A DNA stretch of 59,053 bases from Saccoglossus kowalevskii (lineage: Eukaryota > Hemichordata > Enteropneusta > Harrimaniidae). The notes under the pieces were generated by a model that saw only the letters and a list, made by a program, of their open reading frames with translations, did not search any database and was not told the origin of the DNA. The stretch spans positions 9,151 through 68,203 of the forward strand of contig NW_003128867.1 of assembly GCF_000003605.2 (NCBI RefSeq). The letters are read 5' to 3'. Shown here piece by piece: positions 25,001-40,000 of the stretch. Both the position numbers and the translations under genes were made by a program. Numbering within the stretch: the first letter of the stretch is position 1; every line of letters starts with the position of its first letter.

Positions 25001-28000
25001 TAATGTGATTTGATGAAAAATAAAATCTTCACATGATATAATAATGTTATTATATGCGTGCAACAAGGCATCCAGCGGGAGTTGATGAACATGAAAGAAG
25101 TTATTATGTCTGTCATGTCATTATGCACGGAACACCAAACACATCAGAGGTATTATAGAGTTAAGTGAAGAGTGATAACAAGAAAAGCGGTGATTATAAT
25201 CAGAGGAGGACGAGTTTAATGATGCGAATGAAGAGAGTGAATATTATGAGTATAAAGAAATCGAAGCGTGTGAACTTTAAGATAAAATTTGATGCTAGTT
25301 GACGCCGACATAATGGGTGCCAAATGTGATGCGATTTTGTTTCTCAAAAAGTAAACAGTATGTGGTTGAATAATTGGAGAATGTGATGCAGATACATTAG
25401 TGGGTAAGAGGGAGTAAAAACGATGGTTGGGAAGGCAGAGGTTTAACTGACAAGTAGGAGAAATTGAATTTGTTGATCCTAAAGTCATTGTTCGCAAAAC
25501 AGACTTTCAGATTTTTTGCCATATTTTTTTTTTAAAATTTGAGCAAGACTTGAAGGAAATGGAAAATTATGTTCATTTAGTTTAAAAATCAACAACAAAA
25601 TTATAGAATTATTGAAATATGCATAATATTGCATAAATTGCTTGTAGGAAAAATTATAGCATTCAACAAGAGGAGAGATATTATGCATCTGATGGAGACA
25701 TGGACAAAAAAAAGATTCATTGATGTAGAGATAGAGTGATGGAGACATAGAGTTGATTAAAAGATAATGATTGGAAAAAGTCAACCATGCTAATAAGCGA
25801 TCAGTGAAGATAACGAAAAGTAGGTCTCCCTTGACGCACGCAGGTACGCGTAGGTGTCATTCTTGATTTTCACACCATTGGCTATTAATAAAACTGTTCA
25901 CACATTTTGAACAGAGGAACTGTTTCATTGAGAAATAAAAAAGTCTTCCCTCTTATTCTAGTCTTAGCATCCCCATTATCAGATACTGCCCTCTCTCCCA
26001 CACACACATGAAGCTAACTTACTGTAAAGGGGTTAATTATTCACTGGGTTTTAATTTTGCTTATTTCGCTGACTAGAAAATGCGCTAAATTAAAACCCAG
26101 TGAATATGTAAAATTTAGCATGGAACACATTATCTAAATGACAAAACCGTGAATTGACAACCCACTGAATATGCCTGAAATGGTAAATTAGCGAAATTTA
26201 AACCCAGTGAAAATTAGTCATTTAACAGTATGTTTTTTTAAATATGAACTCTCAGGAGAATTTTGTACCAAAGTCTGCCTTGTAATGAAACCCATTTAAT
26301 AGACAGACTAGAAAAACATAAACCAAATACTAATAGTTGCAAAAGTCTTGCTCATGTTAGTCTGCCCTCTAGAGGCCAATCCAGTTGTGAATAATGAATG
26401 ACCAATATTTCTAATTTCATCAACATAATTTCAAATGATGCAAAATATCAGAACAGTGTATGAAAATATATGTATGAGTGAATATATCATTGCAAAACTT
26501 TACAACATAAAAGCACTTTTAAGCCGCATAAATTTGAAATTTTGTGGCAGAGAATGTTTTGCTGGAGTTCTAAAGACACAGATTCTGATCCACTTTCATC
26601 AAATGTCACGAAATTCAAAATTTGAGAATATAGATCTTTGTTTTTAATAATGGTTACTGGTCGTGAGATATTGACTAAATTATTTATGTACATTTGTTTA
26701 TCTAACAAATAAACATCACTGTCAGGTGAGCAAACACGGTTGAGACCATGTTTACGTAAATATAAAAAAAAAAACGGTTCGTGACCAGAAAAAATGCTGA
26801 CACTCACAATGAAATATACACGAATAAACAAACTTAAATTCACATATATGCTTTTGTCAAATTGTTCAAAAAATCAACTGCTTTGACATGTGTCAAATAT
26901 ATTAAACAAGCTACTACAAAACTAAATGTAGTTTATAACCAACGTGTATTTGTTCGATACTTCGTATCTGAGTGATGTTGAGATATGTCAAGAGGAGGGA
27001 GGCTGGGGCGGAGACTGAAAACCACCTGGCAAATTAATTGTAAAATACGTCTGTCTATTTAAAAAATTACATAAAGGTTGATAAGAAGTAGAATGCTTGA
27101 CTAAATTTCTTACATAATCGAGAGTTCATTCAAATTAACACTCGATCCATGACAACGTGACAGAGATTTAAGCTATGTTGTTTGTTCAGGCTTTAGGTCA
27201 GTCTTCATTTGTGATCATACTCAAGAGTTCACCAGAAGGCTTAAAACTAACTCTGTCCAAATATACATAAATTAGTGGTGCTAAACAACTATCAGAGTCG
27301 GCTAAAGTATGCGAAGAAGTTGTTTCAAGAGATGGCGTCAATAACAGAATTAAACGTAGTATCAATCATTGTCTTTTGTGCATGTGGAACAGAAGGGGTG
27401 TCTGAATATTTTTTTTTCCATCATTTAAAAAACTATAAACTATTTACTATCAATTTCGTAACTACAGTTCACTGCAATGTTTTCTGCCAGAAACCACCCA
27501 ATTTTGAGCAGCGTTTATTTATTTATAAACTACTATTACAATTTTGAGCGATACGTGTATACTGTAGAATACTTTTTTTTTCTTGGAATTTATTTCAGCT
27601 ATTTTTGCTGAAAACATGAATCGGTGAAAATAAAATCCAGCGAATATTTCCTTTTTTCCTAAATATTTTACATTCAACTCATCAAAAATCAGTGAAAATA
27701 TATTCCATACAAAACAACTAAATATTCTTTTCAGAAAAAATGTATTCCAGCTAAAAAATTTACAGTATATAAATTGCCATCAAGGATGCTTCCTCCAAGG
27801 TTTCACATTCTGAATAGACCACCATTGATATCCATTCCCCAAATACAGATAAATAAAAATAAACCTTTTCTAAAACAATATTTACAGATAATAGTTATTA
27901 GGTAAACCTAGCATACCAACAATTGTAATCTAGACCCCTAGCATACTTTAAATAGTTATTTGGACCCCCTAGCATATTTTCAATAGATTTCTAGACACCC

Positions 28001-31000
28001 TAGCATACTTTCACTAGTTATCTGGACACCCTAGTACACTGACAATAATTATATTGATACCCTGGAACACCACCAATATAGAGACCCTCGCATAATTATA
28101 ATACTTATCCAGACATATAGGATGATTAGGCCAATCAGCAATCAATACTGCTACCTAAAATATGTAATATTCATGAAATCAACATAATTAGCATAAATTT
28201 GCATACCTTCCATCTTGAAAGCCTCCTTGGAGAATTTTCACCTAAGATGAGAACAAAAAAAAGTATAAAAATCATGAAAATTTTTTTTAATCGTCAACAA
28301 ATAAACAAAATGTACATGCTGCGAAAGAAAATAGTACAAAAATGTACGATGTTTTAGGTTTTAAGGAAAAAGAAGCTCAAGATAAAAATGTTCATCTTTG
28401 AGTATATGAAATACTAATGTGTGCTGTATGATGAATGTGATGCTTTAATGAGCCTTATATGAGTTTCAAAGTCATGTGATGTGTCTGAGTATATCATCAA
28501 ATCCACCATTTTGTTCAGTCATGGTTATAAATCACAAAAACTGTTGTTATGGCCACCATATCACAACTTGTCAGGTCATACTTTTACTGTTTGTTTCTCT
28601 CACCCCTGAAAAATGAGCCTACATGGTAATGTTGTACTCTTGAGAACATTCATAGAGTTATTTTGGGACTATTAAGTAAAATATTTGATGCATTAAAATT
28701 GCATGAATTGTGAAGAATATATAATAAATGTTCAAATTGTTTTGCTTTTCAGCGTGTTCGAACACTGACATTCATTTTGGTGCCAATCTGAGCGTACTTT
28801 TTAATTTTGATGCTGACATCTTTTAATTAAATGTTTGAAATTACTGAGATTCACAGAAAAGTAGAAACATTGCAAAACCTCATTTTCCCCACAATGCATC
28901 ACAGTGAGATCATCAAATATTTCAAACAATAATCCCAAGACTCCAAAGCTTTATGACGGTTTTAAGAATATAGAATACATGTACTTTTATCACATGCACT
29001 AGAAACCCATATATGGTTAATCACATCACGAATACATCAGAGTAAGACAACAAACTTTAACCTCGGCAAGCTCGAGCAAACACAAGAAAAATTGTTCATA
29101 CATGTATATTCCAAAAAGTTATAAAAAGCAGTTACATTTTTGTGCAAAAAATATACATATTTTCGGGCACCCATGCTTTGGTAGCACTAAAAAAAAAACT
29201 GCCCAAAGAAACAAGACTTACAATGCTTTCCTTTTCTCATGTAGACTAGAAAAGGAAAATTAATATTAATTATTATGTATATAAAATCATATTTAATTAA
29301 AATTAAAAATTAAATTTTGGTAAATTTTTGTTTTTCAAATGTAGCATGAAATCAACAAACACAAATGTTGTATTTTCATTTATTTTTCATTACTTTTCAA
29401 ATTATAGATCAGAAAACTCACAACTTATTTTATTGATGGGGATTGATGTGTGGGAAAATGGGAATAATATCATATGGTTTGATCAACTATAACCTAGTTG
29501 AACATAAAATGGTTTCCTAGGTGATGTGTATTAAACATTTAAAAGCTATTGTATCAAAGCAATGACCAATTTCACACTTTGTGTGAGAGTATTATCAATA
29601 TCCAACTTTTCTTCTAAACACTGATTTATAAACCTATTAATAATAGATTTAATAAAGAAGATTTCAATTAAAAACAATTATTAAATATTCATAAATATTA
29701 TTAGTACATGACCTCCATTATTTTGGCGACAGACATGAACTATAAAATTTTACTCATCATCATTAAATTATCATTATGGCTTGATTCAAATGGTTGCTAT
29801 GGAAACAATAAAACTGATGAGGCATGTGGAGTTTTTATAATATATGAGCAAAAACGAAAGAAGTACATGTGTGGATTTGACACATATCTTCATATTTTCC
29901 ATTATTATGGCAACCACCCGAATACACATCTCATTTATGATCGAAAAAATCAACAGCATGGTGTGGTACTGTAGAATACTTTATTTTTGCTTGGAATTTA
30001 TACTTTACAGCGAATATACTTTTTTCCCTATATTTCATATTCAACTCGTCAAAAATCAGGGAAAACACCCAAAATGCCTTTTCAGCGAAAATTAATTCCA
30101 GCTAAAATAAAGTATTTCACAGTATTTGATTTTATAAAAAGATTTTTTTTTTTTACGGAACTTGTAGCCATCATACAACATTGATTTCTGTGATAGACAA
30201 CATGTACCAGTACTACATTGTACATGCACAGAAATCAGCTTCACATTATGATTGTAAAAAGCAGCCTTAGAACCCCCAGCAAAATTGCGTTCATAACCCT
30301 TTAATAGAACAGCCAAAATGCCTTTTCCCATCGCCATAGCTCCCAAGTGGAACAGCTAAAATGCTGCTTTTGTGACATATTAGCAGTACATGACTCCCTA
30401 GGCATAGTAATATTTTCATGTGACATGTATATGACCCCCTAGCAGAGCAGAAAATAGTGTTATTTTCATGAGATGAACAGTACTGTGAAATACTTTATTT
30501 TAGCTGGAATTAATTTTTGCAGAAAAGATATTTTGAATGTGTTGTATGGAATTTTCACTGATTTTTGACGAGTTGAATGCGAAATATACAGAAAAAAGTA
30601 TATTCACTGGATTTTATTTTCACGGATTCATCCTTACAGCGAAAATAGTGAAAATAAATTCCAAGCGAAAATAAAGTATTCTACAGTATATGAACCCACC
30701 AGAACAACAACAAAGTGTTATTAATATGAAATTATATGATATAAAGTTCCCTTCATGCATAAAATTCTACTTACTTCTTTCTGTATTTGGAAATAAAACA
30801 AAGAAAGCAGAGAAGAAAGAGAGAATCCTCAATTGAAATAAAACAGAAATATTCAGAAAATAAGAAGTTTTATCAAAAGAAAATTTTACCATAAAAACAT
30901 CTAAAAATCATTTTAAGAAGTATCAATATTTCTATCTTTTTTGGTGAAAAATCCTTGATGTAAAAGTATCATCACAACTTATAACTATAAGCTATGCAAG

Positions 31001-34000
31001 TAATATGAGGTTATTACAAGGATACCGAAAAGTATGCACAAAGACAGTACAGCGGGAGTATTGACAGATGTGCAGCGGAAGATGATGCGACCCGGTACTG
31101 TCTGAGTGCATACTTTTTGGTATCCTTGTGATAACCTAATTATTATACATCTTCTCCTTCCAAGGATACATCATGGGGATTCCGAAATCCCAAAAGTTTA
31201 GAACAGAATCAGCAAACTTCTTTGTGTGGAGTCCGGTCAAACCCTGGTGGCAGCCATATTTGTTTTTATTATTAGAGGACGCTAACATGCGTAATTTTTC
31301 AATATTTGGAATTTGCATTTCCTAATATGGTAGGATGAAAATACCCTGTAAAATACCGCGTGGCGTTACTCTATGTTTATAGGTGATTTTCCATTCAACT
31401 ACGAATAGTTATTGAATATGTATAATAAGTATGCAAATCATAATGTTGATTACCCATTTGTCAAGTCTAGAACAAAGCAACTGCCAAAAATACTTTGAAA
31501 ACTTGCGAGTCAACTTGTAAATTGACTGTCCGAATAATTCTAAAAATCGCTATAATAATGCATTTTGCTACTACATTGGATTAGGATTTCTCACAAACTT
31601 AAAAATATGTTTGATTTTTCTTCATTCGCATTGTACATTATTTTTAAGTTCAGCATGAATCAATATCCAATGTATTCATCAACATTACAGATTGCATAAT
31701 CTCTCCCATAGCCTTAAGTACAACATCTGTAATTTGTTAATACTAACTTTTTTTTTCATCGGCTTTTATATTAGACGCATACTTTAATAGAGCATTATTA
31801 TTTGTTGGAATATTCCTTGTTTAATATTTAAAATTTGACTTCGTATACACACAATTTCAACGATTGTGGGATGAAAAATGTTGTTTTGACAAGGTTGTGG
31901 TATTATTTATACAAATAATTCTGATAGCGCTTAATGGCATAATTGTGAACATTCTATCCTCGTCAAAAAATTAATATGACATTACTTACTATTAATTCTC
32001 CCAGCATCCTTTGCATTTGACAATCTCTGCGCCCGCCGAATCATCCATCTTTCTAAGTCTTCTTGATTGACGTTATTTAAAATGTAGTCTTCTAAAAACG
32101 CTGGATTGTCATTAAGAAATGATTTCACCTGTTCCGGATATATATGTTCTGCAAAATATAATCAGTTTTTCTGTCATTTTCAGTTAAAATCTATTTATTT
32201 TCTTAAAATTACAGTAATAAGCTTTCTTAATCGAATTCTGCGTAAAATCGTAATGTAATCTGGACTGGAACACTTGCCTAAAGCATGATAGCAACAATGT
32301 ATTACAGTTAGTAATTTTATGAATATAATTATGAATTTAAAATGTAATTCCGCTGTGAAAATAATAGTTTATCTTAAAGGCTTATTCTATAATGTTGCCT
32401 AGATACTGGATAGTTGTTGCCATGGTGACCTACAGCAAATATACAAATATGTGTTTTTGGAATGTAGACAGGAAGAAATCACCAAATATGCAATAACATA
32501 AAAATTAATATGGCTTTTTTTTTTCAAGATTTACATCGGTGAATTTATATGCCTGAACTTTGATCTATCTTGTGTGGATGGGTGTGACATTTAGTTATTT
32601 TATTTCACATTTTCGTAATGAAAATTAAAACAAAATTTCAGGCCACAAAAGATAATTCTTATGTTCTCTTTACTGTGCATATTAATTTTTCAGAAAAATA
32701 ATGCTGATCCATGACAGAGTTTGAATTTCCATGAAATTATGTACCAGCGCCTTGTAACTACTTTCTAAGATTATTTATTCCAAATTTCTACATACAAATG
32801 TACATTTATCCAACTCAAATACTGTAAAATACTTTATTTTAACTGGAATTAAAGTTCGTTGAAAAGAAATTTTGGCTATTTTGTGGGAAGTTTTGTGGGA
32901 AAATGCACTAAATTAAAACCCAGTGAATAAATGCTAAAATTTAGCATAGAACACATTATCTAAATGATAAAACCATGAATTTAAAACCCACTGAATATGC
33001 CTGTAATGGTAAATCAGTGAAATTTAAACCCAGTGAAAATTAGTCATTTTACAGTACGTAAAAAAAAAGTAAACCGTAAGTGTTGTGTACATTAAATGAC
33101 CAGTAACGTCACGTAAGGTCACAAATAAAAACATAATTCATAGTTACGAACTATTAACCGTATGCACCATCTGTCAAAACAAAAAAATTTTCATTGTGTA
33201 ACATTTCACAAAGGTGAGGAATAAAAAAGACATGTTAGTACATTACAGCCTGTATCCATAGCAACTAAGTGTTCCTATTTCATGATATTATTAGTTTTCC
33301 GTTATGAAGAGAAATGACGATACTTATGTAATTCAGGATTTTACTCGTACAGCAAATGACGGAAGTGTAACTTTTTAGACGTAAAAACTATTAATCATAA
33401 AGCAACAATGTTACACTATAGGTTCAATGAAGCAGATATTCATACAATTCCTGTTTGATAGTGGATAGTCCCATCATTTATTTAGCAATTTTTCCTACTA
33501 AACATGTTTCTTTTTTAATTTTCATAATTATTTTTTGCCAAATTCAATATTTTTGCACTAAGTTATTGATTGGAAATTTCAAATTTTATAAGCGAAAATA
33601 AGCAAATAGTAACATGATTTGTGGAGTAAAAAAAAGATGTTAAATAGTTATCTAGACTTTAATCAAACGTGTAATAAAGCCGACTAAAAGGTTATAGCGC
33701 CACCTGTGTCCGCAAATGACTGAATGAAACCCTAAAGGTGGAGTAACAGAAAATGCCACATAATAGTACATGTGATGTTCAAAGAGCTTGGAAACTATTT
33801 CATGAGTGAATGCAGTATGTTCTGCAGCCTTATTTTCACAGGAAAGTACAGAATGCATATACTGCGTCACGAGTAAAAATAACTTCCATGCTCTTTGAGC
33901 GTCACATCAGAGAAAGGCCATGAAGTTCCATTATTAATACGTGTTTCAGATTTAGAGAAAGTTATAATCACATCATCCAAGACGTTTGTATGAGTGCATT

Positions 34001-37000
34001 CAACAGCAATGATCTATTCAGTCTAATGATTGGTTAGCCCTGTGTTCTATTTTATTCATATGCAAATGTCAACAGAAACGGGTTTGAGTTGGCAACTTGA
34101 TCTATTAAAGTTTGAATAGAGAGACAGAAACGAAAATCAGCATGTGTCAAGATTGGCTGCCGGAACACTAAGCAAGTTCAAAAATCACATTTCCCATGGG
34201 TGAATTTGAGAGAACATATACTTAATCGTATGACGTGATGATAGTGGGAAATGCAGCTAGATCATCAAGAAATATACGGTTGCATGATAGTTTGATAATT
34301 GGCAAACTGACAATAAAGTAAAGTGCCTATCAAATAGAGTGTGAGAAGCATCCTGTGTTTTCATCAAGTATATTTGCACAAAAACAATCATCACTTCCGC
34401 ATTTTTTTTTTAGAGAAAAACAAACTCCTTCAGTTCTCGCTTTGTGAATTTGAAAAACAAAACTAGAAAAACAATGTGCTCTCCATCCTGATTGATTGAG
34501 CTAAGCTAACTTTGAAGAAAACGTTTGTCATTCGTATTTATTCTTCAAATAAATTGTATAAGATAAACTGTAAAAGCAACAAGATCTAGCTTCATTACTT
34601 GGAAATAAATACAGGTTTTCAATTCCACACTTTAATTCAATGGTTATACTCGCACAATTCAATCATCAGTCTACATAAACGATGACGGTAATGTAATTTC
34701 TTAAAAAAAAATCATGATGACAATTAAGTTTGTATGATGAAGAACCTCCAGCAGTGTTGTTGCTTAGCAACCATAAAATATAATTCCTCATTATTAACTT
34801 TATTACTACAAGTACCATCTGAGGGTACTGAATGGCAAAAAAATAATATGGAAGCCATCTTCATCATCGTTATAATTATTGTAAAATTATAATACCATTT
34901 TTTTAATTTTCAACCAAATTCTGTTAGTATAAGACTGCTTTAACTTCAGGAGAGACAAGGTATCACGAATCACAAATAACGTTGTGACAGTGAACATTGA
35001 ACATGAAATTTGTTGTCATCATTCACACAGAAAATCCATATCATTTTCAAAATTTTTTTAACAAGATTCGTAGCCAAAAAATAAATAAAAGTGCGCAGAA
35101 CACTTATGTGGGAAATATGTAAGACAACAGGCCAAATCATGAGTGTGAATACGAACATCGTACATCATAGAGGTACGGTAATAATGTAAAATATGGTAAT
35201 TAGTACAAGATTTACGTAAACATTATAAGAAAAGTTTGGTTTATGACGCAGAACAGAGAATTAAAAACCTGAGTCATCTGTGTAAGTATGTCAGTAACGT
35301 GACACTGCGGAGATAAGCACGTACATGCACAATATGCTTGCAATGATGAATATAATCCAATATGATGAAAATGAAATCACTATCATTCACACAATGACCA
35401 ATCGTGATAACACCACAACCATAACTCTATGGTGCCTCATCAGGCTTTATAGTTGTTAACAATTACCCCCCTTCGGCAGCCTGACAAGAGAATTCAGTTA
35501 TTTTTTTTGGATCAGGATTTACTAGATAATTTAAAAGCTGCTTTAGTTGACTTCTTATAGCATTTCATCTAACAGGGTTGGATAATTTTGACACGCAACA
35601 ATTCTTACAAAAACTAGGTTGGGTATTAAAATTTGAGCAGATTTCAAAAGGAAGTGCGCCCAGGACATTTAAATTCGTCTTTAGGATCAATGGTTGCTAT
35701 GTCATCTTTATTCTTATTAAAATATTAGATTGAATTTGCATTTTTTGATGGAGAGCTTAAGTTAGTAAACATTATATGCAATCTGAATTTGTGAGTCATT
35801 CTCCAATTCAAAATGGCTGCCAGAGTGTCAACTACTGTTTCCATGGAAACAAGCACAGGTACAGCATTTTGCTCAGTATAAATGAAATTTGTTAAATCTC
35901 TGTATTTTCCACCATATTGGTTTGTATGGCCTCACCAAATAAAAAAATATTTGTGGTTCTAAATATACCGTACCTCAAATTTACTGCCTACTCTAAATCT
36001 TTTTTTGTCCAAATATGTTTAACATAGTTAAACTATACATGGCTTCCAGCATGGGATTTTTTTTCTCTCCATCTTGCACTTGCAATAGCTGGATAAATGG
36101 TCTACTACTACAACATGAAGTTTCCCAATAGACACTACATACACTTTAAAAACAAAACTACAATTTTTGGAAAATCAACTCCAAAATCTATACAGCTCAA
36201 CTAGGTTAACCATAAAATAAGTTTGATATCGATTGACATATGCGGAAAGAAAAGACAAAATCACAAAATTTTAATGAGACATGACTTGACTCAAAAATGT
36301 TGACCAAATTTGGATAACTTCACTGTAAACATCTTTACTTACACAAGGATTTTTTTAATTAATCATCAAGGTTAAAATGATATCTGTTGAAGGTTAAAAA
36401 AATAAAATAAAATCTACTCTATCTGTTTTTAACGTGCATGTTATTTAATTTAATATTTAATATTTTGTTTTGTCTTAAAAGTAACACAGAGACCAGTCTC
36501 AGGTTAAACATGTAAAATGTTACCATAATTATTTTATAATTATTATTATTCAAGAATTACAGTCAAAAACATTACCACATAGAAATAACGATTATATATA
36601 TTTTTTTGCCTAGCAACTACATTTACATGTACCTAAGTTGCTATGGGAGACAGAAAACTTGAACTCGATGATCTCCGACATCATCCCCGGTACAATTCAA
36701 TTTCACTAAATAATATATATCATAATTTAATCAATCAAAAAATGCAATCGGGCAGATTGTACTTCTCATACGTACAAAGAGTTTTTTTCACAGTGTATGC
36801 ATTTTATTCACAGCGTAGTAATCTTCATTAACGACACCCTGTTTGCTTATTTGGAAGATTCCAATTAAATTACGCCTCTTTTGTGTAAAAGAAGATGCTT
36901 GAATTCAAGGTTGTACACTTCCAATCAAGACCTATCTTCACTGGAAATATAATCTGCTCTCACTTTAAACTTGTCTTGGAGCAATAAGCGTGATGACTAT

Positions 37001-40000
37001 GTAACATCGCACTTTGTGTGTTTACAGTCAGACTGAAATTCGATTAAAATCGTCAACTTCTCAGATCAACTTTTATTCTATCAGTTATTTGATATCTGTC
37101 TAGTTTATCCAATCAAATTAGATTGGTCTAAGTATACTGGAATCTATCCAGCATACAGCCTTGAAGATATATTGTGCCTGCTCAGGTAGCATGCCGCTGG
37201 GCTTAATCAATTCTCAAGAACTGATTGGCTGAATGACATCCTTACTGTACAAAGTAAGTGTACATCAAAACTGCATGAATGTTTAACCCTTTCAATACCA
37301 GACTTTCTCGCCTGAATTTTTCCACTCTTTTTTCTCAAAAAAAAAAAAAAAATATGTTCTTCAATATTTCTGGAAATAAACCCCTAAATTTGGAGGCAAC
37401 AAACAAAGTTTGAGTCAATTTTCAGCTTTTACTCAAAATATTTGGCTATTTTTGTCCAAGTTTTCTGAAGGAAAGTGCAGACTATAAATTATAAGGACTA
37501 ATGTGAATTTATGATGAAAAAAAAACTGGTAGTGAAAAATAATCATACACATCACCTCCTTACCAAAGATATCCTTCTCAATTTTTCAATTTTTCACTTA
37601 AAATTTAATGGATGTTTTAATTTAAAATGTCTAAATACAGTATTTCTTATAGATGTTATTCCAAAAAATTTGAAATTCTGGTAAACATCTTTTACAGAAA
37701 TGGCACTATTTTGTAGAAGTTTGCAAAAGTTGGTAAAGTTGTGAAGAGACTAATAGGTTAACATTCAAAATAGTAGCCTAGCTACAGAACTGAGAGAAAA
37801 ATATTCTATTGAAAATCTACTTTTATTATTTTTGAAATTAAAATCATCTCATTAGTACCAGTATTCTAAGTGCATTTGAAAATAAGTTGTTAGTCATCTA
37901 AATAAAAATTGCAAAAAAATATTATAATAGTAATTGTGATATGAGTACATTATTATAATATACAGAACTAAATAAATAAAAACTAGTGCGAATACATTTC
38001 TAAAATAGCATAATTATTTTTATTTTTGTGTATTTAGATTGTAGATATTTTTTGTCTGTGAAATGGTACTTGTAGATTAATAAAGTTAATTTTAAATTTC
38101 AACAAAGTCGACTTTTGTCAATAAAACAGTAAAACTTGTAAGTATGATTTTCACTATCTTCAAAACCATGCTACGTATAAGACCTTTTTTACTTTTACAT
38201 TGTGTTTGTGCACTAGAGATTGTAATTGTGGTGTAAGACCTATATATTTGTGTGGGTGATGCAGACAAGTGACTGCCAGTCCATTAATTGACAATAGATT
38301 AAATGCATTTGTCATCAACCCTTTGAGCAGCAAATTATTTTCCCCAGTTAAATTTGTTCACATTTTTCGTAATTTTCACTGAATTCATTTTAATTTTCAA
38401 CAAAACCGACAAAATATGACATTATTTCTGGTTTTTGATCAAAAAATTTGAAATTTTCGTAACATCTCAGACAATAAATGGAACAATTTTGTGGACTTGG
38501 AGCTTAAATGGTTAAACTAATTGAAAAAGAAAATGCTGCAATATGCCTGCAAACTCTAGGATGACATGCAGTTTTATTGCGTGAGAATATCAGTAACACA
38601 AATTACAAAGATAATGCACGAGATGAGATGATGACAGATCATGAAAAAAACTACATTAGCTACCTTCATAAAAGTGAAAGATAAGGAAAGATAATAGACA
38701 AAATTATTCATCAGTTACGATTGACTTAAAAGAATCAATCAAAGATGACATTAAGATTGTCACCTAGCTTAGTATTGATCATAGACTGGGTTTGATAAAG
38801 GTCAATTTAGATGCCATTATTCATCATGCTGCGGGGTTAACAAACCTTTATTGTTTTCGTTCTGACATACGATGACAGAAAAGAACAATATACAGCATTG
38901 AAATCACAAAAACTGATCAAATTTACTCAACAATGATCGTCATGGTTGTTTCTGCATGAGTTTGCGAAATGAAATTAAATACACCACGATTGAAAATAAA
39001 GGTCAAAATTAAAAGGGCACAGATCGATATATCATACCCAAGTGATGTCAGCTTGGCATGCACGTCTAAATATTTGACACAAAACACACCAATTCATTTG
39101 ATATATTACAATTATATAGCAATCAAAGTGGATGAAGTCTGGAGGATTTGACCTTCGACAAATGCATAATGTTTCCACCTAACGTGACATCTTTCGTACT
39201 CAATGCGAGTGCTACAAAGATACATCACACTAGGTAACATTGATATGTTACTTTTACATGATTCTGATAACTATAACAAAAATAAAGTTGAAACAAAAAT
39301 GGTTATTAAAATAATTTTAATGATATTAATTTTAAATAAAAATAGTGTTATAATTGTCTTTTCATGTACATCTGAATGGTCTCAGAGTTCCAAAAACGGA
39401 AAGATTTTTGTAGAAAAAGTTTTCTTTTGTAGAATTTTTCCACTTTGTAGCTTTTAAGTTTTATGTAAATATTCACATTGTATTGATTTATCTGGTACAT
39501 GTGAATGGCGCTCACGTGCCGTTCAATTACATACTATCTGAGGCTTCTACAGTACATTTTTAAAATTCTATTAGGTATTTTTCTGTTGTTTCTTTATCAG
39601 TTTAATAAAAAGTTTATAAAATTTTTAAAAAGTTTGAACAATATATATTTTGTGAAAGGTAACATAAGTTGACTTTGGCATCAAACACCTTTTCACCACT
39701 AGACTTTCTTGCCCAAATCGTTCTGTACTTTTTTCTTATATTCGTCAATATTTCTTGAAATGAACGCTAATTTTGGAGCCAACAGTGAAAATTTGAGTCA
39801 ATTTTCAGTTTTTACTCAAAAAAATTTCGCTATTTTTGATCCAATCTTCTGAAGGAAAGTGCAGACTATAAACAGGACTTTGTGAATTTGTAATGAACTG
39901 GTGGTAAAAACAAATTAATTGTCGAAATTGTTTTTTCCCATTCACAGCTAGATGTAACCATGGAGGCTTTCAGTACAAGATGTATTAAGTGCATGTAATT

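Larger units (their letters stand above)
23033..28206 (-). other. PDE10A-like intron, 5.2 kb
   Basis: GT-AG intron. It contains a family C element (26020-26230), a family A element (27560-27766) and a degenerate CCCTAGCATACTTTC repeat (27895-28115). AT-rich stretches around 24480-24690 and 25490-25680 share TTCAAAGGATTAAG-like or related ends with other intronic stretches and may be eroded repeats. No gene is recognised. Confidence 0.85.
28242..30774 (-). other. PDE10A-like intron between the 35-nt exon and the candidate microexon
   Basis: This 2.5-kb stretch is AT-rich. Two family A elements in opposite orientation (29967-30124 and 30481-30688) lie near its right end, close to the microexon. 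If the microexon is skipped, this and 30781-31989 form one intron. Confidence 0.8.

Noticed and set aside
24484-25690. Possible further dispersed repeat family with ends like TTCAAAGGATTAAG (also near 34990 and 45850)
   Set aside because: The similarity between stretches is weak by eye in very AT-rich DNA. I could not define termini confidently enough to annotate a family.
36643-36831. Plus-strand ORF beginning [11 protein letters not shown]
   Set aside because: The start looks protein-like for about 17 codons, but the rest is AT-rich with no domain and the only possible donor (GTACAA) is weak.
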